64,000 nt of DNA from Madurella fahalii. Taxonomy: Eukaryota > Ascomycota > Sordariomycetes > Sordariales. How positions within the stretch are numbered: position 1 is the first letter of the stretch; each line of letters begins with the position of its first letter. The stretch lies in assembly GCA_029876055.1 (NCBI GenBank), contig CM056876.1, positions 3,658,001 through 3,722,000 of the forward strand, read 5' to 3'. The notes under the pieces were generated by a model. That model was not told the origin of the DNA. It searched no databases and worked only from the letters and a program-made list of their open reading frames with translations. Positions 1-11,101 of the stretch are shown here, piece by piece. The position numbers were made by a program, and so were the translations under genes.

Positions 1-106
1 AGAGGACTTGGAGAAAAGAACGTGAACGGAAAGGTACGGGATACTAGCTTATCGCTTCAGGCAGTTGACTTCTTACTTACCTGGGATATTAGCCTTTTCT
101 TTCTGG

Positions 107-108
107 TT

Positions 109-192
<84 letters not shown>

Positions 193-210
193 TTCTTTTC
201 TTTTTTTTTC
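107..210. repeat. (TTTC)n microsatellite
   Basis: About 21 uninterrupted TTTC units run from 107 to 190 and decay into TTTTC and poly-T up to about 210. The open frames across it (Phe/Leu/Ser on one strand, Lys/Glu/Arg on the other) are by-products of the repeat and not genes. Confidence 0.97.
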
Positions 211-991
211 CTGATTGGGAGGCCGTCAGCGATGGCGGCGGCTATCACCTAAAGTGGATTGCGAGCCCACCCTCACACAGAGCAGGGAAGCCTTACAATC
301 TTACTTTGTCTGATAAGCATGTAGGTAATGCTCGAGGTAAATGAGACGCCCCAGCCCGTCGTCACAGCGGAGGATCTGTCGACCCCAAGAAATGTCCCCT
401 CTCAGCGGCGTAGGATTTGTTGTGGGACCTACTGTAGAATGGGGAGTAAAATCTTGGCGCAGCCGATGCTTGACTTGGATCCAGAGCAAAGCCAGTCCCG
501 GCACCACCAGAGCTGAGATGATTGAAATGAGAGAGATTTCGAATGAAGCTCCTACCGCTCAATACGAATAATGCATGATAAGTCTTAATACCTCTAACCG
601 ATCTGCCCATCAGATGTAACACAAGCCGTCTCCGTTAACTTCGGTAGACATTTTACCACTTACCTTACGTGGGACGTGCCATTAGCCTTAGCTGAGCTGC
701 AACCTGCGGGAACTTGCAGCTGGGCACGAAGATTGCAACGTTCTTCACTTTTCACTACTGCACACCGATCTTAATCATCTATTTCGGCGGCTATATTCCC
801 GGTCTGTGGCAGCTGAAACAACTTGGCGTGCTGCAATAAACAGCATCGTGTGATTAGGAGCTGTTCCGCCTTCTCCCCTTAACGATCTCTAGAGTGTGTG
901 GACAATAATACTGATTCTGTCGGCAACGCGCTTTTGCACAAGCACTTTCTCGTTGGTTTAGCACATATAGTAGTGGTGATAGACTGCAGCT
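211..991. other. Intergenic, no gene seen
   Basis: The short frames on both strands lack splice support or recognisable protein content. The last few hundred bases are presumably the promoter and 5' leader of the gene starting at 992. Confidence 0.5.
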
Positions 992-2582
992 ATGTCGCAG
1001 GCACCCCGGCATTCCGCGCACACGGCGACGGTCGTGTATGGCGACATCTATGAAGCACCAATTCCGGTGAATTCTCACGAGTTGCCAATTCCTGTGGGGA
1101 CGCAAGAGATCCGAATCACCGACGACTACACCGCTCGATTGGTTACTCTCGATGGCCAGAAAGTGGTGATTCCAGACAACGGAGAAAAGGAGCCAGCCAC
1201 TCTCCATGATATACCTCTTCCAAGTTCGGCCGCACCTCAAGTTGCAGCTCCGTCATCCGTGGCAGAAACAATATGCGGCGTTCGCCGTCGGGTATTTTAC
1301 ATTGTCCTAGCGGTGGCGGCAGTAGTCTTTCTTGGTGTAGCCGCTGGGTTTGCCGGGGGGTTTGTAGCTCGAAGGAATGCCGATGATGCTGGCACCGTGA
1401 CCGCCACCGCGACCCCATCAGACGCTCCGACTAGCTCCGGAGTTAGCTCCGCTGCACCTAGCTCCCCTGCGGCTAGCTCCCCGGCACCGGCAGTGGCGTC
1501 TCTAATTCTCAACAATTCCCAGCTTGCCGCCGCGCTGTGGGAGAACAAAACGGAACCTCGATGGAGCTATGTCCTTCACCAAGACCCTCTTGGCTCCCTA
1601 ATATTCTCCATCTGGAACGACATCAGCTCGATGTGGACATCAGTCAACGTATCGGATCGATTACTGAGAAACGGCGACCGGGTGCTTCCAAGGCTGGGCA
1701 CACCACTCGCGATCACCACGGGCGAATCTTTCCATATAGCCCTATTCTACATAGACTTATACAACAACGTTCGTGCACTGATCACTTTCGACAGATCGTA
1801 TCAGTCGTGGAGACTGGGGACTCTGTATGATCGCGATCAGGCTATTCTGGCGAGCCCAGAGTCACAACTGGACGTGTGCTGGCTCGTATGCGGAGAGAGC
1901 TGCCGGGGTAGTAAAGATGGGGACAGCCAGATCCGCTTCTTCTTCGAGGACACACGCGGCGATCTTCAGGCCTACTACGGCAATCCGTGGGTACCATCGG
2001 CCAATTTCAACCAGAACGGCCGACCCGGTTCCGCGCTAGCGTCTACAGCGTATCGCTCTGACTCAGGTTCGATGGATATGAAGTTGTTTTTTGACACGGG
2101 GGAGAAACTCGGCATGATGAGTTGGACGAATGATACGAGTTGGTACTTTGATGGTACGGATTCGCCCCTACGACTGCTACCGTTCTCTTGTTCTCACTAC
2201 TAATCACTGACAAACAGAGGCATTCTCCGGACCCACATGGCCGACGTTTCAAGGGCAAAAGATGGCGACTATGTCATTCTCAGTGACGGGTACAAGCTCA
2301 GAGCCGTCATGGGCGATTCTGGTTGTTCAGTTGGAGAGAAACGGCAGTCTTACCGCGACGTACTGGGATCCAAGGAACCAGAGGTGGACCTTTGGGGTCC
2401 CCGTCAGGCTGGTAGGAGAACTGCAGCTGGAACCCGCCTTCTCAGCGATAGCTATGAACATGGATCGCAGGTTCTATGGCATTGCGAATGGATCCATCTT
2501 AGAATACCGTGTTACCAGCTCGGACTTCACACAGTTCGAGTTTACGTCGAGTGTTCCGCTGCTGGGTGCTAGCAGCGCGTAA
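992..2582 (+). CDS. Membrane-anchored fucose-lectin-like protein
   Basis: Two exons, 992-2153 and 2218-2582, give 508 residues. The 64-bp intron has a GTACGG donor, a CTACTAATC branch site and a CAG acceptor, and joining it restores the frame exactly. Residues 1-100 are a polar, probably cytosolic part. Residues 101-125 form one hydrophobic segment followed by Arg-Arg. Residues 131-170 are a Ser/Thr/Pro/Ala stalk. Residues from about 175 carry repeated aromatic blocks such as LIFSIWND, RFFFEDTRGDL and LTATYWDPRNQRW, with N-glycosylation sequons. This resembles the six-bladed fungal fucose-specific lectin fold. The topology suggests a type II surface protein displaying a sugar-binding propeller. 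The lectin assignment rests on general resemblance; actual sugar binding is inference. Confidence 0.75.
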
Positions 2583-3028
2583 GATAAAGAGGAATAACCG
2601 ACAAGTGAGTAATCAGATAAAGATTGTCAGCGAATCATGATCTAATTGCTTCACCCGGCGCGATCGCGCATTCTGTGAAACCTTTTCACAATACTGTCGC
2701 CTCAGCATCATACATTGAGGTCCAGCTGATTTGGCAAGTTTCGTAGCAAAGCGTCATATCAATTCTCGTGCATCATCGTCAAAGTGCGATACCTAACTAC
2801 CCCGCCGGATCGGTTGATCCGTCGTTCGGTAAACAGTAAATCTCAGAAAGGACAGTACCGGACATCCGAAATACCAACCGCACAACCAACATCCGTCTCG
2901 TCTACATATAGTCGCCCTATTACATCCCACTTTAACCTAACTAGGATGAAAAAAAAATAAAAAGTCCTAGAGGCTAGCGCGGAAATATGCATGCTAGAAA
3001 CACCGACAATGATAGAACCGCTGTTTCA
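2583..3028. other. Intergenic between convergent genes
   Basis: This holds the 3' ends of the lectin-like gene (+) and the Cys-rich gene (-). It contains a short A-run near 2950. No further coding signal was seen. Confidence 0.5.
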
Positions 3029-3465
3029 TCACAGCGGGATAATACAGCAATCGCAGGGTATCGGGCATGGAATACAGAAGCAGAACCTGCCCGGGCACAG
3101 GCCGCCCCTGTCGCCGCCGCGCAAGCCCAGCTCCGATTCGGGGTGCGGTTTCTGCGGATCTATACAACAATATGTTAACCGCTTGTCCAAGATTCCCTAA
3201 CTGGCCTGTAGAGCCTTATGGGCTTTGCTGTTCATGAATTTTGAATGTTGGTCCAAATTCCATGCGTTTTGGGTACGAGAATGCTGCGGGACGGAATGAA
3301 AAAGGGGGTCGCGACGTTGCGACGGGTGGTGGGCTTACTCATGGGCTGGAACACCGGCGGCTGGTCGACCACCTGCTGCTGTGTCGCTGCGTTCAGTCGC
3401 GCGCGTTCGGGGAGCGGGATCTCGCTGCTGGACGGAAGGGTCTGCATGTTGGGCGACGGCGACAT
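3029..3465 (-). CDS. Small protein with a Cys-rich C-terminal tail
   Basis: Two exons, 3465-3339 and 3159-3029, give 85 residues. The ATG sits in a CCACC-ATG context. The 179-bp intron has a GTAAGC donor after an Ala-initial codon base, a GTTAAC branch site and a TATAG acceptor, and the phase matches (1 + 2 bases). The N-terminal half is polar (PLPERARLNAATQQQVV, then PPVFQPM). The C-terminal half ends with a Gly-rich turn followed by CPGRFCFCIPCPIPCDC and a hydrophobic end, seven Cys in all. Such tails occur in small fungal proteins that attach to membranes, often through palmitoylation; that role is inference. The gene is easy to miss because neither exon exceeds 45 codons. Its neighbours are an unrelated lectin-like gene and a 5S rRNA gene. 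Confidence 0.7.
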
Positions 3466-4020
3466 GGTGGATTTTTGTGGTTGGTGGTGGTGGTGGTGGA
3501 GTGGTCGCAGCGAATGTGGATTTGTTTGATTCCTAGGAGGGAAACGAGGGAAAAGTGAGAAATTGAAGTTGGAAGGGCAGGTGGGTGGGACTGACGAGAG
3601 CGACGTTTCTTTGAAGCGGCTGTTCGACCGCAGCAGCAGAGGGGAGGTGTGGCTATGCCTGAACGACGTTACGCAACATCGCATTGCGTCATTGGGCTGC
3701 TCGGACCTTACCCTAACCCTGGATCAACACCAGCCCTGACGACTTTAGTAATGTCAAGTCACCAGAATGAAAGATGCCGATTGAAGCCCGGCTTTCGCTC
3801 TCAAAAACGCTACTTGATACAGCCGCTTGCCCTGCTGTAATGGGTTAAGACAAGATCGTTTCTCATAAAGCTCGGCGGCTGCTCGAATCAAGTCGTGTAA
3901 GACTAAGAGGTACTGTGCATAACATGCAATCTCGATCACTGGCGTCGTTTCTCGGGTAGATGTGGATGGCTTGCCAAAGAGAAACCAGGAATATTAACTT
4001 CTTTCGTGCATGTACCTACC
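3466..4020. other. Intergenic, probable promoter of the Cys-rich gene
   Basis: This lies upstream of both the minus-strand Cys-rich gene and the plus-strand 5S gene. A CCCTAACCCT dimer occurs at 3711-3720. It is two units only and does not indicate a telomere. No coding content was seen. Confidence 0.5.
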
Positions 4021-4140
4021 ACATACGACCATAGGCGGTAGAAAACTCGGGATCCCGTCCGCTCTCCCTTAGATAAGCTACCGACCGCGGAACTAGTACT
4101 CAGGTCGGTGACGACTGGGGAATCCTCCGTGTTGTATGTT
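4021..4140 (+). rRNA. 5S ribosomal RNA, divergent variant
   Basis: The 5' end ACATACGACCATAGG is the canonical start of fungal 5S rRNA, and the 3' end GTTGTATGT (4131-4139) pairs with bases 4021-4029 to form helix I. An inner helix is also intact: CGGTAG (4036-4041) pairs with CTACCG (4078-4083). The length, about 119-120 bases, fits 5S rRNA. A pyrimidine-rich tail with T-runs follows and would serve as an RNA polymerase III terminator. Sordariomycetes carry 5S genes dispersed singly, including sequence variants and pseudogenes. Here the interior differs noticeably from the common type, so this may be a minor variant or a recent pseudogene. Confidence 0.9.
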
Positions 4141-4342
4141 TCTTTTTCTTCCCCCCCCCCACCTTTTTTTTTTGGTTCAGTAGTCTCGAGATGCGCTGAC
4201 CAACAAGCCTCCCACCGCAAACAGCCCGCCTTTGAATTGATTCAAGCGACCCCATTACCCGATCATGAACTTTCTTACCCGCCCCGGTTCCCTACTTACA
4301 AGGCATCTACTAATCACCCATACCCATTCCAATCTGAATCTA

Positions 4343-7300
4343 TCACATCCCGATCGTTGCCATGATACTGTCCATACCAATATTCACATGCAAATTCTCC
4401 TCCGCATCATCAAACCCACCAAACCCCATCGCCGGCGTAGGCCTCGCTTCCGCGTAACCCGGTTGGATATGACAGAGACATGCCATGGGGTCGATAGCAC
4501 ACATACCGCACGCTACGGAGAGCATATCAAGATGAACAAGTGGGAGTGAGAGCAATGCGGGGGACAGGTCGAGGGTGGCACTCGTTCCGTTGCTGCTGCT
4601 GCTGCTGCTGACAGTATTAGTGCCCGCAGCAGACGGCGCGATTGTCCTCTGCCCGGTCGTCTCGGCAGGGCTCAATACGAATGGCAAGTGGGCCGGAACT
4701 TGTTGGCCCACCGTGTTGATGGCGGATTCGCTACTACTGCTACTAGCAGTGAGACTAGCCGGCGTCGGTGGTAGCAGCAGTGAGGACAGGTCGGGTATCA
4801 TGTCGCCGAGAATTCCCGAGGGCTGGGAAGGGGCGGCGAATTTCGAGATGTCTCTCAGGTGGCTGTTCTCGCCCCAACGGGATGGATCCTGTTGGCTGCC
4901 GTAGGCAAGACTGATCAGGGATGGTTGTGTTAGGGATGGATAGTTAGTCATGGGCATTATGGCGTCGAACGACGTCGGCATCTCTGGAGGAGAAATAGCT
5001 GTCACGTTCGGATTCGAGGTCCTGCCTCCCCAGAAGGATACCCTTGTCTCGGCCGCGGTGGCGGCCAACCTTTCCGGGTGACCGGGTCGGGATGTTCTGG
5101 GTGCTAACTCGCGATCCGCGGTCTGCCTCGTGCTTCGTGGTGGTGTTGGGAGTAGTTGCTGCTGTCCTTGCCTCCCAATCTGGCATCTTGGTTTCCTTGT
5201 ATGAGTGGGGGAGTGAATAATGGTTGGCTGAAGACTGCGGTCAAACGTGTGAGAGATGAGGGTCTGGATTGATTTCCAGACCTCATCAACGACAAATGGA
5301 GGAATTGGAATGTTGGCATATTTGACGGCTTGATGAAAGGCGCTAGCAATCATGTCCCGACTCCGTGAGGCCCCGTTTTGAAAGCGCTTGTGCACTTCGT
5401 GATCCTCGACAATGCATTCGTATTCTGTAAGAACCGTTAGAAGGCAGATGCATCACAGCGATGGTGTTAAGTTTACCTCCACATGGTACCGCCTGATCCA
5501 GCGGAAAAATCACACGCCACAATTTATCCCAGTCCAGGACTTGTGTGGCCTTGCCCCGTCCGCGGAGTATGGACTCCACCGATGTTGTCACCCCGTCCTC
5601 GGGATCCTCGTCGGTTCGCTGGATTTGGCAGATGTTTTCGGGTGGCATTCGAACGTGGGAATCAAGTTCGTGTTCAGTTTCGAACAGTTCGCCGCGACGT
5701 CTGCAAATGGGCGATGTCTCAGGAGGTCTTTCCGGGGGTCGTTTGTGATGTTCGAGGATATGTCGCCTACCAGATATCAGTTGTGACCGCTGGGGTATTG
5801 GGGTAGGGACTTACTTAAGGAGCGTAATGTCAGAGAATGGTGCCAGTGCGCATTTGGGATGGTCTCTGACGTTGAACCTGAGAGGATTGCGCCTGCGGAA
5901 GGGGCAGCTGAAGTTGGTGGTAATCCCCGACAATTTTGGTTTTTTTGCCGCATTGTCTGCTTGGGCCTGGGTGTTGCTAGAGTTGCTATTATTGTTCCGA
6001 TATCCACCTTCAATGCTGTTTTCAGGGTTCTCAGAATTGCGACAGCGCTTTCTGGTCCGTATAGACGTCTGTAGGTTGGTGCTGGCGTGGTCGCCATGCG
6101 CCTCAGCGTAATTTCCCATATAATATCCCGGTGTCTGTTCCCCCTTCTTCTTCATCTCGGATAGCCTTTCCAAGACTCGGTGTACAGTGGAGCGGACCTT
6201 GCGATCCACTACCAGCATTATTGATAGAGTCATGTCGAGGACGTCTTGAACAAAGCTTGAGCATCTTGGATGCTGTCGAAGTTGCGCAAGCCACTAAGAA
6301 CTTGGCCGTTAGTCAAGTTAAAAGTTGTGGGTATCAATGGCTTAACATGACAGACCTCTCGGACGGAGGGGTTGACCTCTGCAAAACGGTTCCCGTTGGC
6401 GTTAACCCCCATCTTGAAGAAGGTGTCTTCTTGAACGGATTGGTACGGGACGTCGTGGACGGTCAGACGCCGCCTCGTATATTCCTCGACACCATATTGG
6501 CCAAGGAGCAGCCAGGTGATAAACTCGGAAAAGATACAACCCAGCATCCATATATCATATGAACTGGAGACGCTTTCCCCAAGCTCACACTCGGGCGGTC
6601 GGTAAGTTGGTGATACCGGTATCATGGCTGCGTTGCTTCTCGACTTGGTCGACTCGCTATGAAATCGGGTTAAACCAAAGTCTGCAATGACCAATCTTCC
6701 AGCACCACTCTCCCCGCTCTTGAACCAAAGTATGTTCCCTGGCTTAAGGTCTCCATGCCGGCCGTAGCACCTATAATCTGGCGACGAGGCAGCGGAACGG
6801 GGCAGGCGCATTCTATGGATTCGCGCGAGGCCTTCTGTGATCCCGAGGAACTGGTCCATTGCCCACGGAATGATTGTCGCGTCAGGCGTTGGATGGGTCT
6901 GCCAGAATTTGTGCAGATCACCTTCCGCCCATGGGAAGACCATATAGAGACTGCCTTGGTGTGTGTATGTGGCGAGTAGCTCGACAAGGTGCTGGTTTGC
7001 TCGGCCCAGCTGCCGGACTCGTCTCAGGGCATCGATCTCGTAGTTGAATGACGCACTGTTTGGTTCGTGGAGTTTCTTGATTGCGAAGACGTGATTTCCC
7101 CGCTGCAACTCGAATTAGCCAAAGCTAGCTCTGGTTGGGTTCGGTACCTAGTGGCTGCGGGTTGAGTAAGGCAGGTAGGTAGGTGGTACTCACTGACTGC
7201 GAAACTCCGCCGATGCTGTAGTGGGCGGGGTGGATCACGGTCTTGTACACGGTACTGTAACCACCTTGCGAAGTGCTAAAAGTTGAAATGAAAGGGACAA

Positions 7301-7976
7301 CGGCTCTGTCTGGTAGGTCGTAATGAGGAGCCTCCCCTTGATAGGTGCTGGGGAAGTGGAAGGAAGGGGAGAGCATAGTCCATTGATAGACATCAAACGC
7401 TTCTCTGGCGAAATCAGTCCACACTTTCAGACACTGGACCTCGACATTGTCCCGAGTCCGAATGATGGTGGTAACGGTGCCCTTGGATGTATTTTGTAGA
7501 GTGCTCGTGGTAAATGGCAGAGCCGAATCCCAGAGATTCTCCCAGATAAATGAAAGGATTTGGTCCAATTTGTCAATCAGTGTGAGGATGGCAAAGAGCC
7601 GGCGCCGACACTTGAGGTCCGGGGAATGGTGCTGGCGAGTCCCGTCAGTTTCGCTGCCGCAAACTTCACTGACAACTCTGCTGAGCCCAGGTTCTGGAAG
7701 GCGGAGGCGACTCTGCAGCTCGCAGCGCACTGCAACTGGACAAACTATCTCGTACAACTTGTCGACGGGTAAAAATTTCGTTCCTTGCTGTGGAAGATGT
7801 ACCATTTCTCGCCGTAGCAACTGTTCGATGGTTGGGCCAGGCCAGACTGCAGGCGAGGGGATGAGCGCAACCTGACAATGGTGACGCTTAAGCGGAAGAA
7901 CCGTGTGGCCATTCTGTTCCTGGCTGCCGGAGCGTGGAGATGGCTCCAATATAGCGCTGACCTCCATACTGTCCAT
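4343..7976 (-). CDS. Protein kinase fused to C2H2-like zinc finger region
   Basis: Five exons (7976-7194, 7102-6356, 6293-5815, 5766-5477, 5424-4343) keep one frame and give 1126 residues. Donors include GTGAGT, GTAAGT and GTAAAC; the intron at 6355-6294 has a TGACTAAC branch site and TTAG acceptor. The kinase domain spans about 235-580: glycine loop GGYSTVYK (238), AIKK (Lys270/271), HGDLKPGN with Asp379, DFG at 402, and a PPE motif. After the C-lobe come Cys/His-rich segments, FSCPFRRRNP and RHILEHHKRPPE, then an ELFETEHELDSHVR segment, matching degenerate fungal C2H2 regions. The tail is Ser/Pro-rich. A substrate cannot be named. The start is the first ATG of the frame (a TTG lies five codons upstream). 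Joining the 6355-6294 intron removes an apparent stop that would otherwise separate kinase and finger into two genes. Confidence 0.85.
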
Positions 7977-8725
7977 GGCTGTCGGATACAAGTTGTTGGA
8001 ATAATCGCATCTAGAAAACAGGGCGGTTCGAGAGCGCGTGGTGAGTTTTTGGTTCTTGATACGACCTTTTCATAAGGCAGCAGCTCCTCCACCACCGCCC
8101 CCCCACCCACACGAAACTCCGCCCGATTGAGATGTCTTGTGATCTCCCAGCATTTGGATGTTCTGGTTCAGCAGGGGATTGGCGCCCAGAGACCCAGCAG
8201 CCAAGCCCAGTGCGCACTGCTTTACCCTCCACAAGCAGTATTGTGGCGCTCAGCGGCCAGTCACAGGTCTCCATACCGTTTTGAATGAAGCAAGTCATCT
8301 CTGCGACCAATCGAGTAACCCGAGATGCAAGCCGCAAGCCAAAAATTCGGTTGACTGAAACAGTCTAGTCTCAGCCCAGTAAGTTTCAACAACTCATCAG
8401 CGAGAGGCGGCAGTAATATCGGACGGTTCACGATGACCGCAGAGCTTCAGACTGTGTTCCTTCACACCTTGACCGAAGTGTGATGTAATAAGCAGAGATG
8501 AGACAATACCTACTCAGATGAGGTGATACTGAGATGGGATTGCAGGGCTGAGACGAACGGGTGACTGACAACTATATAAGCAATTATGTGACTTGCTCAA
8601 GTTCCGTTCCATCAGTTCTCACGTATGAGTCGGTTCTAATTCTCATTGCATTTTGAACGAGCCGCATCAGTAACTCCCCATCAATTGGCACAAATTCAAA
8701 TCCCACCTCTCCACACGAAAAGGAG
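7977..8725. other. Intergenic between divergent genes
   Basis: This should contain the promoter of the minus-strand kinase gene and of the small plus-strand gene. A TATATAA box at 8573-8579 lies about 150 bases before the ATG at 8726. No other coding signal was seen. Confidence 0.5.
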
Positions 8726-9027
8726 ATGGCCAGTGCCAGCCATATTGCTGGGCCGGAAAGGTGACCCTCCTATCCCACCTACCCCGAACGCCTTGGAAAC
8801 TGAACTTGAACATTAACTTGAATCTGAGTGTAATTAGATTAGAGGATGGCTCAATGCTTGCGGCTTTTGTCTACGACCTCACATCTTTTCAAGATCGCCT
8901 CTTGCAAGCAGCAATGCAGCAGGAGCTGTGTAGGGCTAAAAAAGATGGTATCAAACGAGAGCATGGGCTCCCGCAGGAGACAGTTTCAGTGGCCGGGAGG
9001 GTCGTTGGTACCCGGGCGCGCCTGTGA
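8726..9027 (+). CDS. Small hypothetical protein (candidate)
   Basis: Proposed exons 8726-8760 and 8838-9027 give 74 residues. The donor is AAAG/GTGACC and the 77-bp intron contains CATTAAC near its 3' end and a TTAG acceptor; the phases (2 + 1) agree. The second exon has a helix-like, coding-looking stretch, FQDRLLQAAMQQELCRAKK. The first exon is very short and the donor is weak. A TATA-like box lies upstream at 8573-8579. No family is recognised. It could be a spurious model at the edge of a decayed region. Confidence 0.35.
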
Positions 9028-9585
9028 GCGCGCAATCTGTCGTTGTTACTATGATCTTGTACGATTTGGAACACTCTCTGTCAACCCCCAAGTCGCCATC
9101 GCACTCGCAGAGCACGGATGTCCATAGTTATCCCACCATCCTGTTTAGAGAGCGGGAAACGCACAGGTTGTGGCCGCGCTCACCTCCTTATAAAACCTAA
9201 TGCTTATCAAGAATCAGGAGGCCTCGAACTTGCTGGCTAGGAACTCGCCTAGCGGTGCTAAGCTACATAATTATCGCAAAGCACCAGCTTTGTTTAAGGG
9301 GCTACGTGAGAAGGCCGACATGCCGGCCGAGGATTCAACATCGTTAATGGAGCACCAAGGCAGGGTATTGCGCTAAAAAGAGGGTTTGTTGCCCCGTATT
9401 TCATGCCTATTACTAGGTAGGCAAGTCGTAAGTGCAGTGGATTGACTCCTGTTCCCTGAGCCCTGCCCGCACAATAAATCTCCTCTGCGCTTGCGAAATG
9501 GCCCTCCAGTGTGAACGTAAAGTGAAGCACGCATGGATATCTTCTCTGTTCCCAACAAATTTAATACTAGGAACCAACTATAATT
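9028..9585. other. Intergenic, edge of a transposon-relic region
   Basis: There is no intact frame and no recognisable peptide. The tract borders the pogo/Fot1 relic and may hold further unrecognised element sequence. Confidence 0.4.
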
Positions 9586-10030
9586 ACATGAAAACCGTAC
9601 TTTGCCTTGTTATTTCGTACAAACGCAAACTACTCGCTAATAGCCTTTGGATTCTCGCACTCGGCCCTCTGGTAGTCGTATCTACGCGCGTGTAACGCGT
9701 AGGAGCTCTGGCTGGCGTTTTACGAAGTTATGTGCCCAGAGTTCGCCGACAGGAGGCGCGGCGCAGTGCGAGTAGCACATGGTTGGCCATATCTTCCACA
9801 CCACACAATCCAGGTAGAAATGCGCGTGCATCTAGCTCAATTACATATTGAACTACTGACTTCTCTTCTAAACTGTAAGCTTGCGTGAGCTGGCTGGAGT
9901 ATCGTGTCGTGCAGGCCGGCCAGACAATTAAACAACCGTTGTAGACTTTCGCTGCAGCTCGGATACTTCGTTTTTCATTGTTCTTAATAGGAGCCAAGAG
10001 CACCCTGGCTACGTACGAGGTGGAAGACAT
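9585..10030 (-). pseudogene. Fot1/pogo-type transposase relic
   Basis: On the minus strand an ATG at 10030 opens a 100-codon frame with the N-terminal landmarks of Fot1/pogo transposases. These are a helix-turn-helix piece NNEKRSIRAAAKVYN, then a segment ending LCGVEDMAN. After the stop at 9728, further matches continue in shifted frames: WAHNFVKRQPEL, then YDYQRAECENPKAISE followed by an in-frame TAG, then VRNNKAKYG. This is the usual order of the CENP-B-type DNA-binding region leading toward the DDE domain, which is absent. The copy is therefore truncated and broken by at least one frameshift and several stops. Terminal inverted repeats were not identified. Family assignment is from remembered motif order, not a search. 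Confidence 0.75.
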
Positions 10031-10171
10031 GGTTTGTTATTAAGAAGTAGCGTTTGAAAGTAGGAGAGTCGCGTCGCGTTGGAAAGTGCGCCGCTCCCTT
10101 ATAATGCACGTTAGCACGTACATTAATGATGAGGTGAGCAAGGACGTCCCTGTCACCATCAAGCAGCAGAT

Positions 10172-10455
10172 CTAAGTAAAGTGTAGCGTATTGAGCGATA
10201 TGGCCGTGAGCAGGCCAGAGATCAGACCGGCGATAGGGAGCGTTAGAACCCAGCCGATAAAGATGAAGCCTATCTGGAGCCGATTCACGGCGCCAAAGTC
10301 GAGGTTCATCAGCGCGATACTAAAGATAGTACCTGCCAGGCACTGCATCGTACTAACAGGCAGGCTTAGCTGGCTAGCAAGCAGTATAGTAATAGCTGTA
10401 CTAAGTTCTAGAGTATAACTGCGCATCTGGTTAAGCTGTACAATCTTGTTGACAA
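10172..10455 (-). pseudogene. PHO4-family Na+/phosphate permease fragment
   Basis: An 84-codon frame starting at 10426, with about ten matching codons upstream, resembles the last part of fungal PHO4-type sodium/phosphate symporters. It contains a YTLELSTAITILLASQ segment, then LPVSTMQCLAG, then DFGAVNRLQ, a hydrophobic GWVLTLPIAGLISGLL span and a short end. In intact permeases LPVSTTQC(I/L)TG is a signature. The preceding 400 or so residues are missing and the sequence is rich in TA dinucleotides, so this is a relic. It sits beside the pogo relic, which suggests a decayed repeat-rich island. Confidence 0.75.
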
Positions 10456-11101
10456 CCCCCAGGTTGCAAAGCCCTAAGTTCCGTCCTCCGGGACTCAGAT
10501 TTGGCGGGGCCTTCTCCTCCCTACCTAATTAGTTCCGTGGGGCTTTGTGGTCCTCTAGGGGAACTATTCCTGTCAGACACGATTCCAAGACCACTGCAAC
10601 TTTAGCCCCAAAAGAGGGGGCACAGCGTGGGTATTTCGCGGTCGCTGCCCTGATTGGGATTGCGTTTCACTGCCTAGGCGTGAGGAAACAGTGAATGCAA
10701 AAGAGAACGAAAACCCCGAAAAAGGATAAGATTAGAGGTATACTAACCTGCCTTCTGCAGCGACTTTTGGTACTGTAGGTGCGCACCTTCTCCGTCCCCG
10801 GCGTTCCGGTGGTTGCTGGGGGACTCATCGAATTGTACTGCGCTAACATGCACTTTTCCCACAGCCTCGCCACCCTGACATGACTGGACTCCGCGACCAG
10901 AAATGTGGTGTAACTTCACCATTTTTTTTTTTTTTTTTTGGCGCATGTTGAAGCAAGCCCCTTACAAAAGCGGGGGTTGAGTCCAGTTACCTCGCAGCTG
11001 AGAAAATTTTCCTTTACCAACAACAGACAGACAAGTCGTCACGTCTGCACGATTATTCTACCTCTCTTTTTCCGCATTGCCCCTTTCCGGAACACGTAAA
11101 A
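10456..11101. other. Intergenic, with T18 run
   Basis: The tract from the permease relic to the deaminase gene has an 18-base T run at 10922-10939. The last 100 bases are CT-rich and likely form the deaminase promoter and leader. No coding signal was found. Confidence 0.5.

Noticed and set aside
3711..3720. CCCTAACCCT telomere-like motif
   Set aside because: Only two units are present and genes lie on both sides, so it is not evidence of a chromosome end.
6230..6233. ATGA overlap suggesting two translationally coupled genes
   Set aside because: Such coupling is rare in fungal nuclear genes, and the intron at 6355-6294 joins the frames into one kinase/zinc-finger protein with a continuous kinase C-lobe.
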